64,000 nucleotides of DNA from Runella limosa DSM 17973 (GCF_000482465.1 NZ_AXVJ01000055.1:1-64000); one strand, 5' to 3'. Positions 28,723-37,254 are shown, counted from the stretch's first letter. Program-made: numbers and translations. Notes: generated by a model not told the origin, from the sequence alone.

Positions 28723-29841
28723 TTAATTATTTACTTTCAATACTTCTTCTAATTTTTTCTCAAGTGCTTCACCGCGAAGGTTTTTACCGATAATTTTTCC
28801 GTCTTTGTCCAACAAAAACGTTGCAGGAATACCGTTCACCCCGTACGTTTGGGCAGCAGCCGATTGCCAATATTTCAAATCAGATACGTGACTTGGCCAT
28901 AACAAACCGTCTTTTTCAATGGCTTTAACCCATGCAGTTTTGTCTTTGTCGAGCGACACGCTAAAAATCTCGAAGCCTTTGTCCTTGAAGCGATTGTAGG
29001 CTTTCACCACATTAGGGTTTTCTTGGCGACAAGGCCCGCACCACGACGCCCAAAAGTCAATCAAAACTACTTTTCCACGAAGGGATGAAAGGCTCAGGGG
29101 TTTTTCTTGGGTTGTATTTAAAGTAATCTCTGGAGCGCTGTCACCAATTTGAATCCCGCGCATACGTTTGGCATTACCGACAAAAATCTGTCCTTGCTTC
29201 ATGTTAGGGCGCTCTTTTTCAAACTTCTGGGCCAGTTCGATAATAGTACTCATTTCTACCTCTGGGTTGAGGAAATTGGTCGCAAACAATGCCGAAAGGG
29301 ATGTGCCCATTTCTGGAATCATTGCCTTCACTTTGGCTGTAAAGTCCTTGCTTTCTGCTTCAAATGCCTGCTGAATTTCGGCTATTTTCTTGCTGTCTTT
29401 CTTTTGTTCAGCTTTGGCGTATTCATCTTGCCATTTGGCCGATTTTTCTGACATTACCTTGTACATCCCTATCAATTTCTGGTAATTATCGTTGTTGGCC
29501 GAACCTTTGATTTGCGCAGCGCCATTTTCCGTTCCATCCGCCGTAACTTCAATATTTTCGCCGCCTTCAATCAACACAATGAAGCGCTGTTTTTTAGCGA
29601 TGTTCACCTGATAAACAGTTCCTTCGTCAAGCTCTTTACGCTTAAATGTAAAACGTTTATCGTTACCCACCGTCACTGAGTCTAGCACAACCAACGGCTG
29701 AGTTCCAGGGATTTCGAGATACACTTTTTCCTTGGGTTGCAATGTTTTAGCCGTGCCCGATATGGTGAAATCTTTGGGCGTGCTTTGTGCAAAGAGGGTT
29801 ATGCTTGCCAATAATGCCGAGGCAGTCAGTAGTTGTTTCAT
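28723..29841 (-). CDS. TlpA-family disulfide reductase with DUF4369-like N-terminal domain
   Basis: This exported 372-residue protein (signal LLTASALLASITLFAQ) has an N-terminal beta-rich domain (about 25-115) of the DUF4369 type and a helical linker (120-230). The C-terminal thioredoxin domain has an intact active site WASWCGPCRQE near residue 270 and the cis-Pro motif GVNGIPATFLLDKDG. It should act as a thiol-disulfide oxidoreductase in the periplasm. The upstream in-frame ATG at 29976 was rejected: it would place a terminator and a -7 box inside the gene, and the protein from 29841 begins with a good signal peptide. Confidence 0.92.
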   Translation of the reverse strand: MKQLLTASALLASITLFAQSTPKDFTISGTAKTLQPKEKVYLEIPGTQPLVVLDSVTVGNDKRFTFKRKELDEGTVYQVNIAKKQRFIVLIEGGENIEVTADGTENGAAQIKGSANNDNYQKLIGMYKVMSEKSAKWQDEYAKAEQKKDSKKIAEIQQAFEAESKDFTAKVKAMIPEMGTSLSALFATNFLNPEVEMSTIIELAQKFEKERPNMKQGQIFVGNAKRMRGIQIGDSAPEITLNTTQEKPLSLSSLRGKVVLIDFWASWCGPCRQENPNVVKAYNRFKDKGFEIFSVSLDKDKTAWVKAIEKDGLLWPSHVSDLKYWQSAAAQTYGVNGIPATFLLDKDGKIIGKNLRGEALEKKLEEVLKVNN

Positions 29842-29899
29842 TGTTGTGCGATGTTTGCCAATAGTGAACGAAAAAAGGCCGCTTTTGTTGCGTGTGTTA

Positions 29900-29907
29900 C
29901 AAAGGTA
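29900..29907 (-). promoter_or_regulatory. -7 box of the TlpA-like gene
   Basis: TACCTTTG on the minus strand fits TAnnTTTG and lies 59 bases before the ATG at 29841, just after the terminator of the preceding operon. No clear -33 TTG is seen at the usual distance. Confidence 0.5.
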
Positions 29908-29913
29908 CAAAAA

Positions 29914-29954
29914 ACAAAAATGCTGCCAGTCATTCTGACCAGCAGCATTTTTGA
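29914..29954 (-). terminator. terminator of the PspC/LiaF-like operon
   Basis: AAAAATGCTGC and GCAGCATTTTT form a perfect stem. On the minus strand a T-rich run follows it. It lies 32 bases after the stop of the gene at 29986. Confidence 0.9.
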
Positions 29955-29985
29955 GACTATTTATTAACAACGGCACTGTGCCAGC

Positions 29986-31002
29986 CTAGTAACGATTCAC
30001 TTCCAAAGAAGAGATGCCACCCTCGTACGAAATTTTGATTTTTTTCTTCGCCGAGTTATAGTTAGATGTGCGATACAAACCGCTGCTGATTTTTTCAAAA
30101 TTGTCGAGGTCTTTTGAATTTAGCGCCCCGTCGATTTTAAATTCACACCCTACCGATTCGGGGATGTTAATTTCGATGGAGGCTACGCCAGCTTCGATGT
30201 CGATTTGGGCGTCGTTTTCAACATTATCACCAAGTTTGAGGTCAACTTCGGCAGCACCTGCACCGAGTTTTACTTTTTTCACCCGATAAGCCGACAAGTC
30301 GAAATTTCCTTTTCCAGCACCAAGCCCCAAATCGAAGGTCCAAGTAGGTTTATCGCTCAAACGCATTTCTACGCGGTTATCCATATTGTCAAAATCACGA
30401 ATACGGATTTTCTTGCGACCTGTGCTGTCTTTGCTTTCCATTTCAAAGTCCACCACGCTAGTTTTGGTGCTTTCGTTTCGTTTTGCCGTCATGATGTAGT
30501 TACCAAACTCCGTTTCAGCATCTGCTTCTACCAGTTGAGAGGTAGTGCCTTCAATGGTAAATTCACCTGCGCCAGCGCCAAACTTCAAAGTTGCATCGGC
30601 AATATTTTCGGTAAATGGCTCAGAAAAGTGGGTTTTCCCGTCTTTTGAGTAGGTATCGGAGCGTTCTTCGTAGTCCTTGTGGTGGTTATGGTGGTCGTCA
30701 TCATCGTCATCAAAATCGTCGATGTTAAACTCAAAACCACGGTCGTCCCAGTCGTGAAACTTTTTATTGGCACCATTAATGATGGCTGATGGAATTGCTA
30801 AGGCAATCAAAATGGCGGTTACTACCCCAGACCATGATTGTTTAAGTAACAAAACGCCTCCTGCCAATATCAATAAAACAGGCCAAAAGCGAAGTGTAAA
30901 ACCCCAGTCAATGTGGAACCAACCGAGGGTTTTGGCCAAAAGCACCAACCCAAAGGCCAGAAGTATAGAACCCCAAACGAGGGTATTAGAGGATTGTTTC
31001 AT
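29986..31002 (-). CDS. LiaF-like membrane protein with adhesin-like C-terminal domain
   Basis: The product has 338 residues. The first 85 carry three to four membrane segments of the LiaI/LiaF type (LVWGSILLAFGLVLLAKTL, FWPVLLILAGGVLLL, VVTAILIALAIPSAII). An extremely acidic and histidine-rich linker follows (about 90-115: FDDDDDDHHNHH), which may bind metal. The rest (about 130-338) is a repetitive beta region resembling the DUF4097/cell-wall-active-antibiotic response domain (FGAGAGEFTIEG, LGAGAAEVDLKLG). In other bacteria such proteins act in envelope-stress sensing. It is the last gene of an operon with the 56-residue protein and a PspC protein, which supports that role. Confidence 0.78.
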   Translation of the reverse strand: MKQSSNTLVWGSILLAFGLVLLAKTLGWFHIDWGFTLRFWPVLLILAGGVLLLKQSWSGVVTAILIALAIPSAIINGANKKFHDWDDRGFEFNIDDFDDDDDDHHNHHKDYEERSDTYSKDGKTHFSEPFTENIADATLKFGAGAGEFTIEGTTSQLVEADAETEFGNYIMTAKRNESTKTSVVDFEMESKDSTGRKKIRIRDFDNMDNRVEMRLSDKPTWTFDLGLGAGKGNFDLSAYRVKKVKLGAGAAEVDLKLGDNVENDAQIDIEAGVASIEINIPESVGCEFKIDGALNSKDLDNFEKISSGLYRTSNYNSAKKKIKISYEGGISSLEVNRY

Positions 31003-31014
31003 GGCGAAGTGGGG

Positions 31015-31185
31015 TTAAGAAAGATTTTTGATTTTATCTTTAAAAATGAGCAACGCTCCTCCCACAATCAACACAACAGGTAAAAAATAACGCTCGAAAT
31101 CAAACCAATCAAACAACTCACGCATGAGCAAGAGGCCGCCGATTAATACGAGGATGATTCCCCAGAAAGTGCTTCGATAATTCAT
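31015..31185 (-). CDS. 56-residue LiaI-like membrane protein
   Basis: This short gene starts at the ATG at 31185 and ends with TAA at 31015-31017. The product is 56 residues with two hydrophobic segments, TFWGIILVLIGGLLLM and YFLPVVLIVGGALLIF. This closely resembles the N-terminal membrane repeat of the next gene (WGSILLAFG..., FWPVLLILAGGVLLL). It sits 12 bases before that gene and 56 bases after the PspC gene, so it is part of the operon. It is probably a small membrane partner of the LiaF-like or PspC protein. The function is inferred from context. Confidence 0.75.
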   Translation of the reverse strand: MNYRSTFWGIILVLIGGLLLMRELFDWFDFERYFLPVVLIVGGALLIFKDKIKNLS

Positions 31186-31241
31186 GGCAATCAAGATTTA
31201 AAGGTGTAAAGAAGTAAACTTTTTTAGTGAGTAATGCTGTA

Positions 31242-31835
31242 TTAGGCTTTTGGCTCATCGGGGCTTTTGTCCTCTTTGGATTCGTCCGAAGATGGCGTTG
31301 TTGGTTCGGTCGGTTCGTTAGAGGCAGGAGGCTGCCACGACGAAATCGGTGCCGAATCAGTCCACGAAGGCGTAGCACGGTCGCTGTCTGCTGAGGAAGT
31401 TGGTGTTTCATTTTGAGTGTTATTGTTTCTCAAAATCAAAAACAAGCCTATTCCGATTAAAATAGCCGCTGGAATAAACTTCTGTAGGTGCATCCAGTGG
31501 AAAAGACGGTCGAAAAGCATAAATCCGCCAATCAACAATAAACCATAACCTACAATCTCGATGCCACGATTGGTGGTCTTTTTAGGAGCCATGTCATCGG
31601 GGTATTGCCAGTTGTTTTCTAGTCCCACAGCGGGTGTGGAAGGGCCACCGACAGGCAACGCTACCCACAAAATGATGTAGAGTAAAACAATGGGGACGCC
31701 TTTGGCAAAAATCATTAAGACGATAAGGATGACACGCATCAAGGCTTTGTCCATTCCGAAATAATCGGCAAGACCAGCAGCGACACCGCCTAAAACGGCT
31801 TCACTTTGTATTCGACGTAAGGGCTTATTGTTCAT
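31242..31835 (-). CDS. PspC domain protein
   Basis: This 197-residue membrane protein opens with a typical PspC domain (about 3-62): LGGVAAGLADYFGMDKALMR, then a membrane segment (VILIVLMIFAKGVPIVLLY). A LiaI-like hydrophobic pair follows at about 93-135. The C-terminal 60 residues are Pro-, Ser-, Thr- and Glu-rich and probably disordered. PspC proteins sense or counter damage to the cytoplasmic membrane. It is the first gene of the three-gene envelope operon, and the repeated LiaI-type segments in all three suggest that they assemble together. Confidence 0.88.
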   Translation of the reverse strand: MNNKPLRRIQSEAVLGGVAAGLADYFGMDKALMRVILIVLMIFAKGVPIVLLYIILWVALPVGGPSTPAVGLENNWQYPDDMAPKKTTNRGIEIVGYGLLLIGGFMLFDRLFHWMHLQKFIPAAILIGIGLFLILRNNNTQNETPTSSADSDRATPSWTDSAPISSWQPPASNEPTEPTTPSSDESKEDKSPDEPKA

Positions 31836-31902
31836 GGCGATGGTTGATTTATAAGTGATTGTGAAAAGTTGGTTTGTATGCCGTGGGGCTTTATTGTTGA
31901 TT

Positions 31903-31910
31903 CAAAGGTA
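31903..31910 (-). promoter_or_regulatory. probable -7 box of the PspC operon
   Basis: TACCTTTG on the minus strand matches TAnnTTTG and lies 68 bases before the PspC start. The -33 region is not clear. Confidence 0.45.
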
Positions 31911-31997
31911 CTATGCAATGCAAGGTAATAAAATATTTTTTACGACCAACGGTTAAAGGACAAAATGAATGGAGAATTTTGGGGATGAGGTGGAAGT

Positions 31998-32465
31998 CTA
32001 GGAAAGGAGATTTTTCTCAAAATAGACCACATCCGCCTCTGGATTGAAATTATAAGGAGAGATTGGCTGAAAGCCGTAGGAGGCATATAGTTTTACGGCG
32101 GCTTCCAAGCGTTGTAGGCTGTCTAAACGCATGGTATGGTAGCCCAACGATTGAGCGGTTTGGAGCGCCACGTCCATCAATTCCCGCCCCCAGCGCTTAC
32201 CTCTGTAGATAGGGCGGATATACATTCGTTTTAATTCACAGACACCTTCTTCTAGTTTTCGCAAGGCGGCGCAGCCTACAAAACTGTTGTCTTCTTCCAA
32301 CAACCACAACTCGCCCACAGGCGGGCCGTACATGGTCGGAAGGATTTGAAGTTCGTTGTCGAACTTCTGAAACTGCAAATCAATGCCAAGGCTGGTGGCG
32401 TACTCTTTGAAGAGTTCGACCGCCTCAAGGTAGTGTTCAGAAGTTCGAGCAACGATGATGTTCAT
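31998..32465 (-). CDS. GNAT-family N-acetyltransferase
   Basis: This cytoplasmic 155-residue protein has the GNAT acetyl-CoA binding motif ELKRMYIRPIYRGKRWGREL (about 78-97; R/Q-x-x-G-x-G/A is relaxed to RGKRWG). It also has the beta-strand/helix GYHTMRLDSLQRLEAAVKLY and the final YASYGFQPI typical of the fold. It would transfer an acetyl group from acetyl-CoA to an unknown amine. Its ATG is 3 bases after the threonine synthase stop, so it is co-transcribed with that gene. A link to amino-acid metabolism is only contextual. Confidence 0.87.
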   Translation of the reverse strand: MNIIVARTSEHYLEAVELFKEYATSLGIDLQFQKFDNELQILPTMYGPPVGELWLLEEDNSFVGCAALRKLEEGVCELKRMYIRPIYRGKRWGRELMDVALQTAQSLGYHTMRLDSLQRLEAAVKLYASYGFQPISPYNFNPEADVVYFEKNLLS

Positions 32466-32468
32466 ATT

Positions 32469-33770
32469 TTATCCCAACAAATAGGCTTTGAAATCAGCAA
32501 ACTGTTTGGTCATTGGGGTGGCTACTTTTTCTTTACTGAGCAAATCAGACAAACGTGTCGGAATCTCGACCTCGCCAGTGCCCAACGCATCTTCAACGAC
32601 GTTTAAGAATTTGGCATAATGCGCCGTTGACAAAAATACCCCCGCCACTTCTTTTTGGGTTAGGTTAGTGTATTCTTTTAAACCTAAATAAGCCACGGCC
32701 GTATGTGGGCACATCAAATAGCCCGTGCGGTCATATACCTCGCGCATGGCGGCTTTGGTTTGGTCATCATTAAACCAAAAACCCGAAATGTCTTGTTTTA
32801 CTTTTGCCCATTCATCACCAAAAAAGCGAGTCATCCGCACAAAATTGCTTGGATTTCCAACGTCCATGGCGTTGGAAATGGTTTCAACCGACGGTACAGG
32901 CGCATAATTTCCGTTCGACAAATAGTTCGGAACGACGTTGTTACGGTTGGTGGTGGCAATAAAATGCGCCACGGGTAAACCCATCCGATACGCCAAAAGT
33001 CCAGCGCTCAAGTTGCCAAAGTTTCCGCTTGGCACCGAAAAAACGACTGGCAGGCCTAAATGCTTTACTTGCGCATACGCTCTGAAATAATAGAACGACT
33101 GCGGGATAAGGCGTGAAATATTGATGGAATTGGCCGAGGCTAGGTTGTACTTTTTATTGAGTTCGTCGTCCAAAAAAGCTTGCTTTACCAACGCCTGACA
33201 GTCATCAAATGTACCGTCCACTTCCAGCGCGGTTACATTTCCACCCAAGGTGGTCAATTGTTTTTCTTGAATATCGCTGACCTTTCCGCTGGGGTACAAA
33301 ATCGTTACGTTGATGCCCGGTACATTGTGAAATCCTTGGGCCACTGCGCCACCTGTATCTCCCGAAGTAGCCACCAAAATGCGTATTTCTTGCTGCGAAC
33401 GTACCAAAAAATAAGACATCAACGACGCCATAAAGCGCGCCCCAAAATCCTTGAATGCCATCGACGGCCCGTGAAAAAGCTCCAAACAGTACGTTTTATC
33501 TTCAATTGGTACCACTGGCGCATCGAAATCAAAGGCCCGCTCCACAATTTGCAGAATATCGGCTTCGGGAATGTCGTCGCTCAAAAGTGTTTTTGATACT
33601 TCAAACGCAATTTCGTTGAACGAACGTTGCTCGATATTCGCTAAAAAATCGGGTGAAATGCTGGGAATATGTTCGGGCATATACAACCCATTATCGGCAG
33701 GAAGGCTACGAAAAACAGCTTCTTCTAAGGAGGCTTTGAGCTGTGTATTTTTGGTACTGTATAAAATCAT
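32469..33770 (-). CDS. thrC: threonine synthase
   Basis: This pyridoxal-phosphate enzyme converts O-phosphohomoserine to threonine, the last step of threonine synthesis. The 433-residue product shows the PLP lysine in SMAFKDFGARF (about 107-117), ATSGDTGGAVAQGF (phosphate and substrate loop), VPSGNFGNLSAG (PLP phosphate loop) and NAMDVGNPSNFVR. An ORF beginning at 33845 is rejected because the promoter boxes at 33819-33849 lie inside it and family members start near MILYSTKN. It is the first gene of a pair with the acetyltransferase. Confidence 0.95.
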   Translation of the reverse strand: MILYSTKNTQLKASLEEAVFRSLPADNGLYMPEHIPSISPDFLANIEQRSFNEIAFEVSKTLLSDDIPEADILQIVERAFDFDAPVVPIEDKTYCLELFHGPSMAFKDFGARFMASLMSYFLVRSQQEIRILVATSGDTGGAVAQGFHNVPGINVTILYPSGKVSDIQEKQLTTLGGNVTALEVDGTFDDCQALVKQAFLDDELNKKYNLASANSINISRLIPQSFYYFRAYAQVKHLGLPVVFSVPSGNFGNLSAGLLAYRMGLPVAHFIATTNRNNVVPNYLSNGNYAPVPSVETISNAMDVGNPSNFVRMTRFFGDEWAKVKQDISGFWFNDDQTKAAMREVYDRTGYLMCPHTAVAYLGLKEYTNLTQKEVAGVFLSTAHYAKFLNVVEDALGTGEVEIPTRLSDLLSKEKVATPMTKQFADFKAYLLG

Positions 33771-33818
33771 TGGAAGGTGGTACGCGATGCGTGTTAATTT
33801 TTTACAAAATTGAGAATC

Positions 33819-33849
33819 CAAAATTACGCCGCTCATCCCCCTCATGCAA
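33819..33849 (-). promoter_or_regulatory. promoter of thrC
   Basis: On the minus strand TAATTTTG (33819-33826) fits TAnnTTTG, and TTG (33847-33849) lies 20 bases upstream. The start of transcription would be about 40 bases before the ATG. Confidence 0.55.
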
Positions 33850-33970
33850 GAACTTCCTCATTTTTGCGTTTTGATGCACTTCAAAAAAGCTACAATACAT
33901 GGTGCGTAAAACGGAGTAAAAAAAATCTTTTTACATGACAGTCAAGGACAGTTGAGGGTATGCAGCTATC

Positions 33971-34001
33971 TAAGTTTGTACAATTTGTTGTATTAATACA
34001 A
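33971..34001 (+). promoter_or_regulatory. rhaT-type gene promoter with overlapping palindromes
   Basis: TAAGTTTG (33971-33978) fits the -7 consensus. It overlaps the palindrome TTGTACAA (33976-33983), and a perfect 14-bp palindrome TTGTATTAATACAA follows at 33988-34001, over the expected transcription start. A bound dimer there would block transcription. The gap from 33846 to 34037 holds no gene that I can see. Confidence 0.5.
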
Positions 34002-34037
34002 TTTTCAACTCTTTACTAACTCAAAAACCGTTTTCTC

Positions 34038-35090
34038 ATGGAGTCTATTTTAGGCGTTATTTTTCACTCAATAGGGGGATTTGCCTCGGGTAGTTTTTAT
34101 ATGCCCTACAAAAAAGTAAAAGGATGGTCTTGGGAAAGTTATTGGATTATCGGGGGGCTATTCTCGTGGCTCATTATGCCGCCCCTGGCCGCTTGGTTAA
34201 CCATTCCAGGTTTTTCCGAAATCATCAAAGCGACCTCCTCTGACGTTATTAAACTGACCATTTTCTTTGGACTTTTATGGGGAATCGGTGGACTTACGTA
34301 TGGGTTGGGAGTTCGTTATTTGGGCATGTCGCTTGGCAACTCCGTGACTTTAGGGTTCTGTTCGGCGTTTGGGTCATTGCTTCCTGCTATTTTCTACGCA
34401 GTGTATCCAACCGAAGGAAAAGTGTCTATCATTGATATGATTAATTCGCGCAGTGGCCAAGTGGTGTTGCTGGGAATTGCGGTGTGCTTGCTTGGTATTT
34501 TTATTTGTGGAAAAGCAGGAATGATGAAAGAAAACGAACTTTCTACCGAAGAAAAACAAAAGAGTGTGGCGGAGTTTAACGTGGGAAAAGGATTGGTGGT
34601 GGCCATTATTTCGGGCACGTTGAGCGCGTGTTTTAATTTTGGCATCGAAGCTGGAAAACCCATGGCTGATGCTGCCGTAGCTGCGGGGATGAATCCGCTT
34701 TACCAAAACAACGTGATTTATGTGGTGTTACTCTGGGGTGGACTGACGACCAATTTTATTTGGTGTATGATTCTTAACAGCCGCAACAAATCGTTTGGCG
34801 ACTACCTCAATCCCACCACGCCCCTCGTCAAAAACTATTTGTTCTCAGCAATTGCGGGAACTACCTGGTTTTTGCAATTTTTCTTCTACGGAATGGGTGA
34901 AAGCAAATTGGGTAACGGGGCTAGTTCGTGGATTCTCCACATGGCAACCATCATCCTAACGGCCAACTTATGGGGATTGTATTTTAAGGAGTGGAAAGCC
35001 GTTTCTCCCCGTACTTTCCGCACGATTGTGCTAGGGATTCTCACCATGCTCGTTTCGGTGGTTATTGTGGGGATTGGGAATAGCTTGTAA
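34038..35090 (+). CDS. rhaT: RhaT-type sugar/H+ symporter
   Basis: This integral membrane protein of 350 residues and about ten hydrophobic helices is close in length to the L-rhamnose-H+ symporter RhaT. Family-like segments are GGFASGSFYMPYKKVKGWSW at the N-terminus, GLLWGIGGLTYGLGVRYLG, LGNSVTLGFCSAFGSLLP and GESKLGNGASSWILHMAT. It would import L-rhamnose or a related 6-deoxy sugar, which fits an organism with GH95 and SusC/D genes. No rhamnose catabolic genes are adjacent, so the substrate is inferred. It is single, with its own promoter and terminator. Confidence 0.88.
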   Translation: MESILGVIFHSIGGFASGSFYMPYKKVKGWSWESYWIIGGLFSWLIMPPLAAWLTIPGFSEIIKATSSDVIKLTIFFGLLWGIGGLTYGLGVRYLGMSLGNSVTLGFCSAFGSLLPAIFYAVYPTEGKVSIIDMINSRSGQVVLLGIAVCLLGIFICGKAGMMKENELSTEEKQKSVAEFNVGKGLVVAIISGTLSACFNFGIEAGKPMADAAVAAGMNPLYQNNVIYVVLLWGGLTTNFIWCMILNSRNKSFGDYLNPTTPLVKNYLFSAIAGTTWFLQFFFYGMGESKLGNGASSWILHMATIILTANLWGLYFKEWKAVSPRTFRTIVLGILTMLVSVVIVGIGNSL

Positions 35091-35103
35091 TGCTCGTTTT
35101 TAT

Positions 35104-35146
35104 AAAAAAAGTGGCTGTCTCCAACCTAAGGGACAGCCACTTTTTG
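35104..35146. terminator. bidirectional terminator between rhaT and the M56 gene
   Basis: AAAAAGTGGCTGTC and GACAGCCACTTTTT form a perfect stem with T-runs on both strands. It serves rhaT (plus) and the convergent BlaR1-like gene (minus). Confidence 0.93.
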
Positions 35147-35161
35147 TTTGAGAGGTTATGT

Positions 35162-36646
35162 TTATTTTCCTTTCTCGGCGTTTTCTTTCTTCCATTTTTC
35201 CATGTTAAAACCCAAGTAGTAACGCTTATCTGCCAAGGTTTCTGCTCGGTTTTTTTCGTAGTAGGCTGTGGTCTCTAAGTCCAGCTGAAACTTGTATTTG
35301 TAACCAATCGTGGCTTGGGCGTTTTTGTAAAGGCGACTGATAAATACTTGCGAAAAATCAGACGCTTTGTAGTTGTCCAACACCGAATTAGGCACTTTTT
35401 TGCCATCAAGCCAGAGTCCGTAAATTTTTGGATTTTTGTAGGATTCAAACTCTTTTTCCGTAGGCGTAATTCTTGGCAATGGTTTTAAAGGTGGATTCAT
35501 GGCATACTGCTGCTGTAGCTGCTGGGTTTCACTCATCGACTTAAAAAGCACTTCCAAACGGGCACGGTCGGTTTCGTTAGGGAGGTCTAATCGGCTCCAT
35601 TCTTTGCCATTGTGTACCCCTTTTGTGAGGTATTTGTTGACCAGTTTTTGATATTCGGCAATCACTTCGGGAGAGGCTCCATCGGGGGTAGAGATGGCTT
35701 TAGCACCAGAAGCAGGTTGAATAGTTGGAGGAGCAGGTGTTTGCGCCCAACTAAGGTCGGCAAAAGCAATGCCTACGCCCAAGATGGTGACAAAGGCAGC
35801 AGCTTGAAGACCAAATGCGCGGAGAGGGGTTGTGTTTTTTTGCATCATGGCGAAACGGGTTTTGGTGATTTTATAATTAAATGAACTCGACAAGGCAAGG
35901 TGCGTGTGGTGACAAAGGCGGTGGAGTAGCAAGTATTGGTAAACGGGCGGATTGGGATGGGCGCGAAGTACCCATTCGTCGGCCAAAAACTCGTGGTTGA
36001 GCGCAATCGCGTGGCGGTAGTACCACACGGCGGGGTTGAACCAGCCAATAATTTTGAAGAACTCGCTCCAAAGAATATCAAAAGTGTGTTTCTGACGAAT
36101 GTGCGCTTCTTCGTGCTGCCAAATTTCGGGTTCAATGCTGCCTTGGTAATATTCGGTTTCGTTGACAAAAACGTAATTCCAAAAACTGTAAGGAGTAATG
36201 GCTTGGGGAAGAAGAACAATCCTTAATTGGCCTTGCCGAACGACGGGATGTTGCCCAATGCTCTTTCGCATAAGCCAAAGATTTTTAACAAAACGTACTA
36301 ATAATAAGCTAGCTACCAGCAGGTATAATCCGCCAATGAGTTGCTCCAAAGAAGGGAAAATAGTGGTTGTTTTTTCAACCGTCTGCTGCACAACAGGGGA
36401 AGTTGTTGCGGCTTTTGGGGCAAGGTTGGGCGAAATAATGGCTGTTTCATGGCTGAGGTAGGTAGGCACGGGCGCGACCGTAGAAGGAAGTTGGATGGGG
36501 ATGAAGGGTACCAGGGCAGCGAACGCCAGCCCAAATACCAAGAAAAAACGACTAAAGACATAGACTTTTTCTTTGCGCAGCAAAAAATGATAAACCATCA
36601 GCAACACAGCCGATACAACGGTGAATTTGAGCACGTAGAGTATCAT
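35162..36646 (-). CDS. M56-family (BlaR1-like) membrane metallopeptidase
   Basis: This 494-residue membrane protein has helices near 5-20, 36-55, 95-115 and 285-310. The cytoplasmic zinc site is HEEAH (178-182), with a later glutamate in LNHEFLADEW (about 218). In BlaR1/MecR1 this peptidase inactivates the BlaI-type repressor after a signal. The periplasmic C-terminus (310-494) is not a penicillin-binding domain and I do not recognise it, so the signal is unlikely to be a beta-lactam. The gene overlaps the BlaI-like gene by 4 bases, so sensor and repressor are made together. Confidence 0.85.
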   Translation of the reverse strand: MILYVLKFTVVSAVLLMVYHFLLRKEKVYVFSRFFLVFGLAFAALVPFIPIQLPSTVAPVPTYLSHETAIISPNLAPKAATTSPVVQQTVEKTTTIFPSLEQLIGGLYLLVASLLLVRFVKNLWLMRKSIGQHPVVRQGQLRIVLLPQAITPYSFWNYVFVNETEYYQGSIEPEIWQHEEAHIRQKHTFDILWSEFFKIIGWFNPAVWYYRHAIALNHEFLADEWVLRAHPNPPVYQYLLLHRLCHHTHLALSSSFNYKITKTRFAMMQKNTTPLRAFGLQAAAFVTILGVGIAFADLSWAQTPAPPTIQPASGAKAISTPDGASPEVIAEYQKLVNKYLTKGVHNGKEWSRLDLPNETDRARLEVLFKSMSETQQLQQQYAMNPPLKPLPRITPTEKEFESYKNPKIYGLWLDGKKVPNSVLDNYKASDFSQVFISRLYKNAQATIGYKYKFQLDLETTAYYEKNRAETLADKRYYLGFNMEKWKKENAEKGK

Positions 36647-37014
36647 TGTTGTTTGTTTTTGATTTGTTGTTCAATCACACTTTTTAAGTCTTCTAACTCA
36701 GTTTCGGAGAGGTTGGTAGCCGTGGTAAAAAAGGAGGCAAATTGAGAGGCAGAGTTGCCGAAAAATTGCTGAATCAAGCCCTTGACGTGCTTCCCGAAAT
36801 AATCCTCTTTGGTGACAAGGGCATGATATTGTCGAGAGTTTCCAAAAGTTTCGTAGCCCACAAAGCCTTTGTCCTGCATCCTTTTGAGCAAGGTAGCAAC
36901 GGTGGTAGCGGCGGGTTTGGGGTCTGGATGAGCCTCAATCAGGTCTTTCATGAAAATGGGGCCTTGCCGCCAGAGGTGTTCCATGAGTTGTTCTTCGGCT
37001 TTAGAAAGTTGCAT
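36643..37014 (-). CDS. BlaI/MecI/CopY-family repressor
   Basis: This 123-residue cytoplasmic dimeric repressor has a winged-helix domain (about 1-75) with LSKAEEQLMEHLWRQG and AATTVATLLKRMQDKG (recognition helix) and a helical C-terminal dimer part. The CopY-type operator TACAnnTGTA lies over its own promoter at 37039-37048, so it should repress itself and the downstream BlaR1-like gene. The start is well placed, about 22 bases after the predicted transcription start. Confidence 0.92.
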   Translation of the reverse strand: MQLSKAEEQLMEHLWRQGPIFMKDLIEAHPDPKPAATTVATLLKRMQDKGFVGYETFGNSRQYHALVTKEDYFGKHVKGLIQQFFGNSASQFASFFTTATNLSETELEDLKSVIEQQIKNKQQ

Positions 37015-37035
37015 ATTCTATGGATGTGTATTTTC

Positions 37036-37070
37036 TTCTACAAATGTAGAATAAAAAAATGGACTGTCAA
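37036..37070 (-). promoter_or_regulatory. promoter and BlaI-type operator
   Basis: TTCTACAAATGTAGAA (37036-37051) holds the BlaI/CopY operator core TACAnnTGTA (37039-37048). On the minus strand the same bases form the -7 box TACATTTG (37041-37048), with TTG (37068-37070) 19 bases upstream. Repressor binding would cover the -7 box directly. Confidence 0.8.
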
Positions 37071-37223
37071 CTAAATTTTTTAATTTTTTTGAAATAGATT
37101 AAAAACACGAGGAACATCTGAACAAAAAACTCTATTTCTATGCCCTTATTTCATTGACCCCGTAAGAGGGTCACCTCTTTGTAGAATTTATGGCGTCATT
37201 TTGCTTAATGATTGTTAACAGAC

Positions 37224-37254
37224 TTGTCGATTGAAATGAAAAGCTGTACCTTTT
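37224..37254 (+). promoter_or_regulatory. possible promoter of the DUF6600-like gene
   Basis: TTG (37224-37226) is followed after 20 bases by TACCTTTT (37247-37254), one mismatch from TAnnTTTG. It lies 46 bases before the start codon. Confidence 0.35.
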
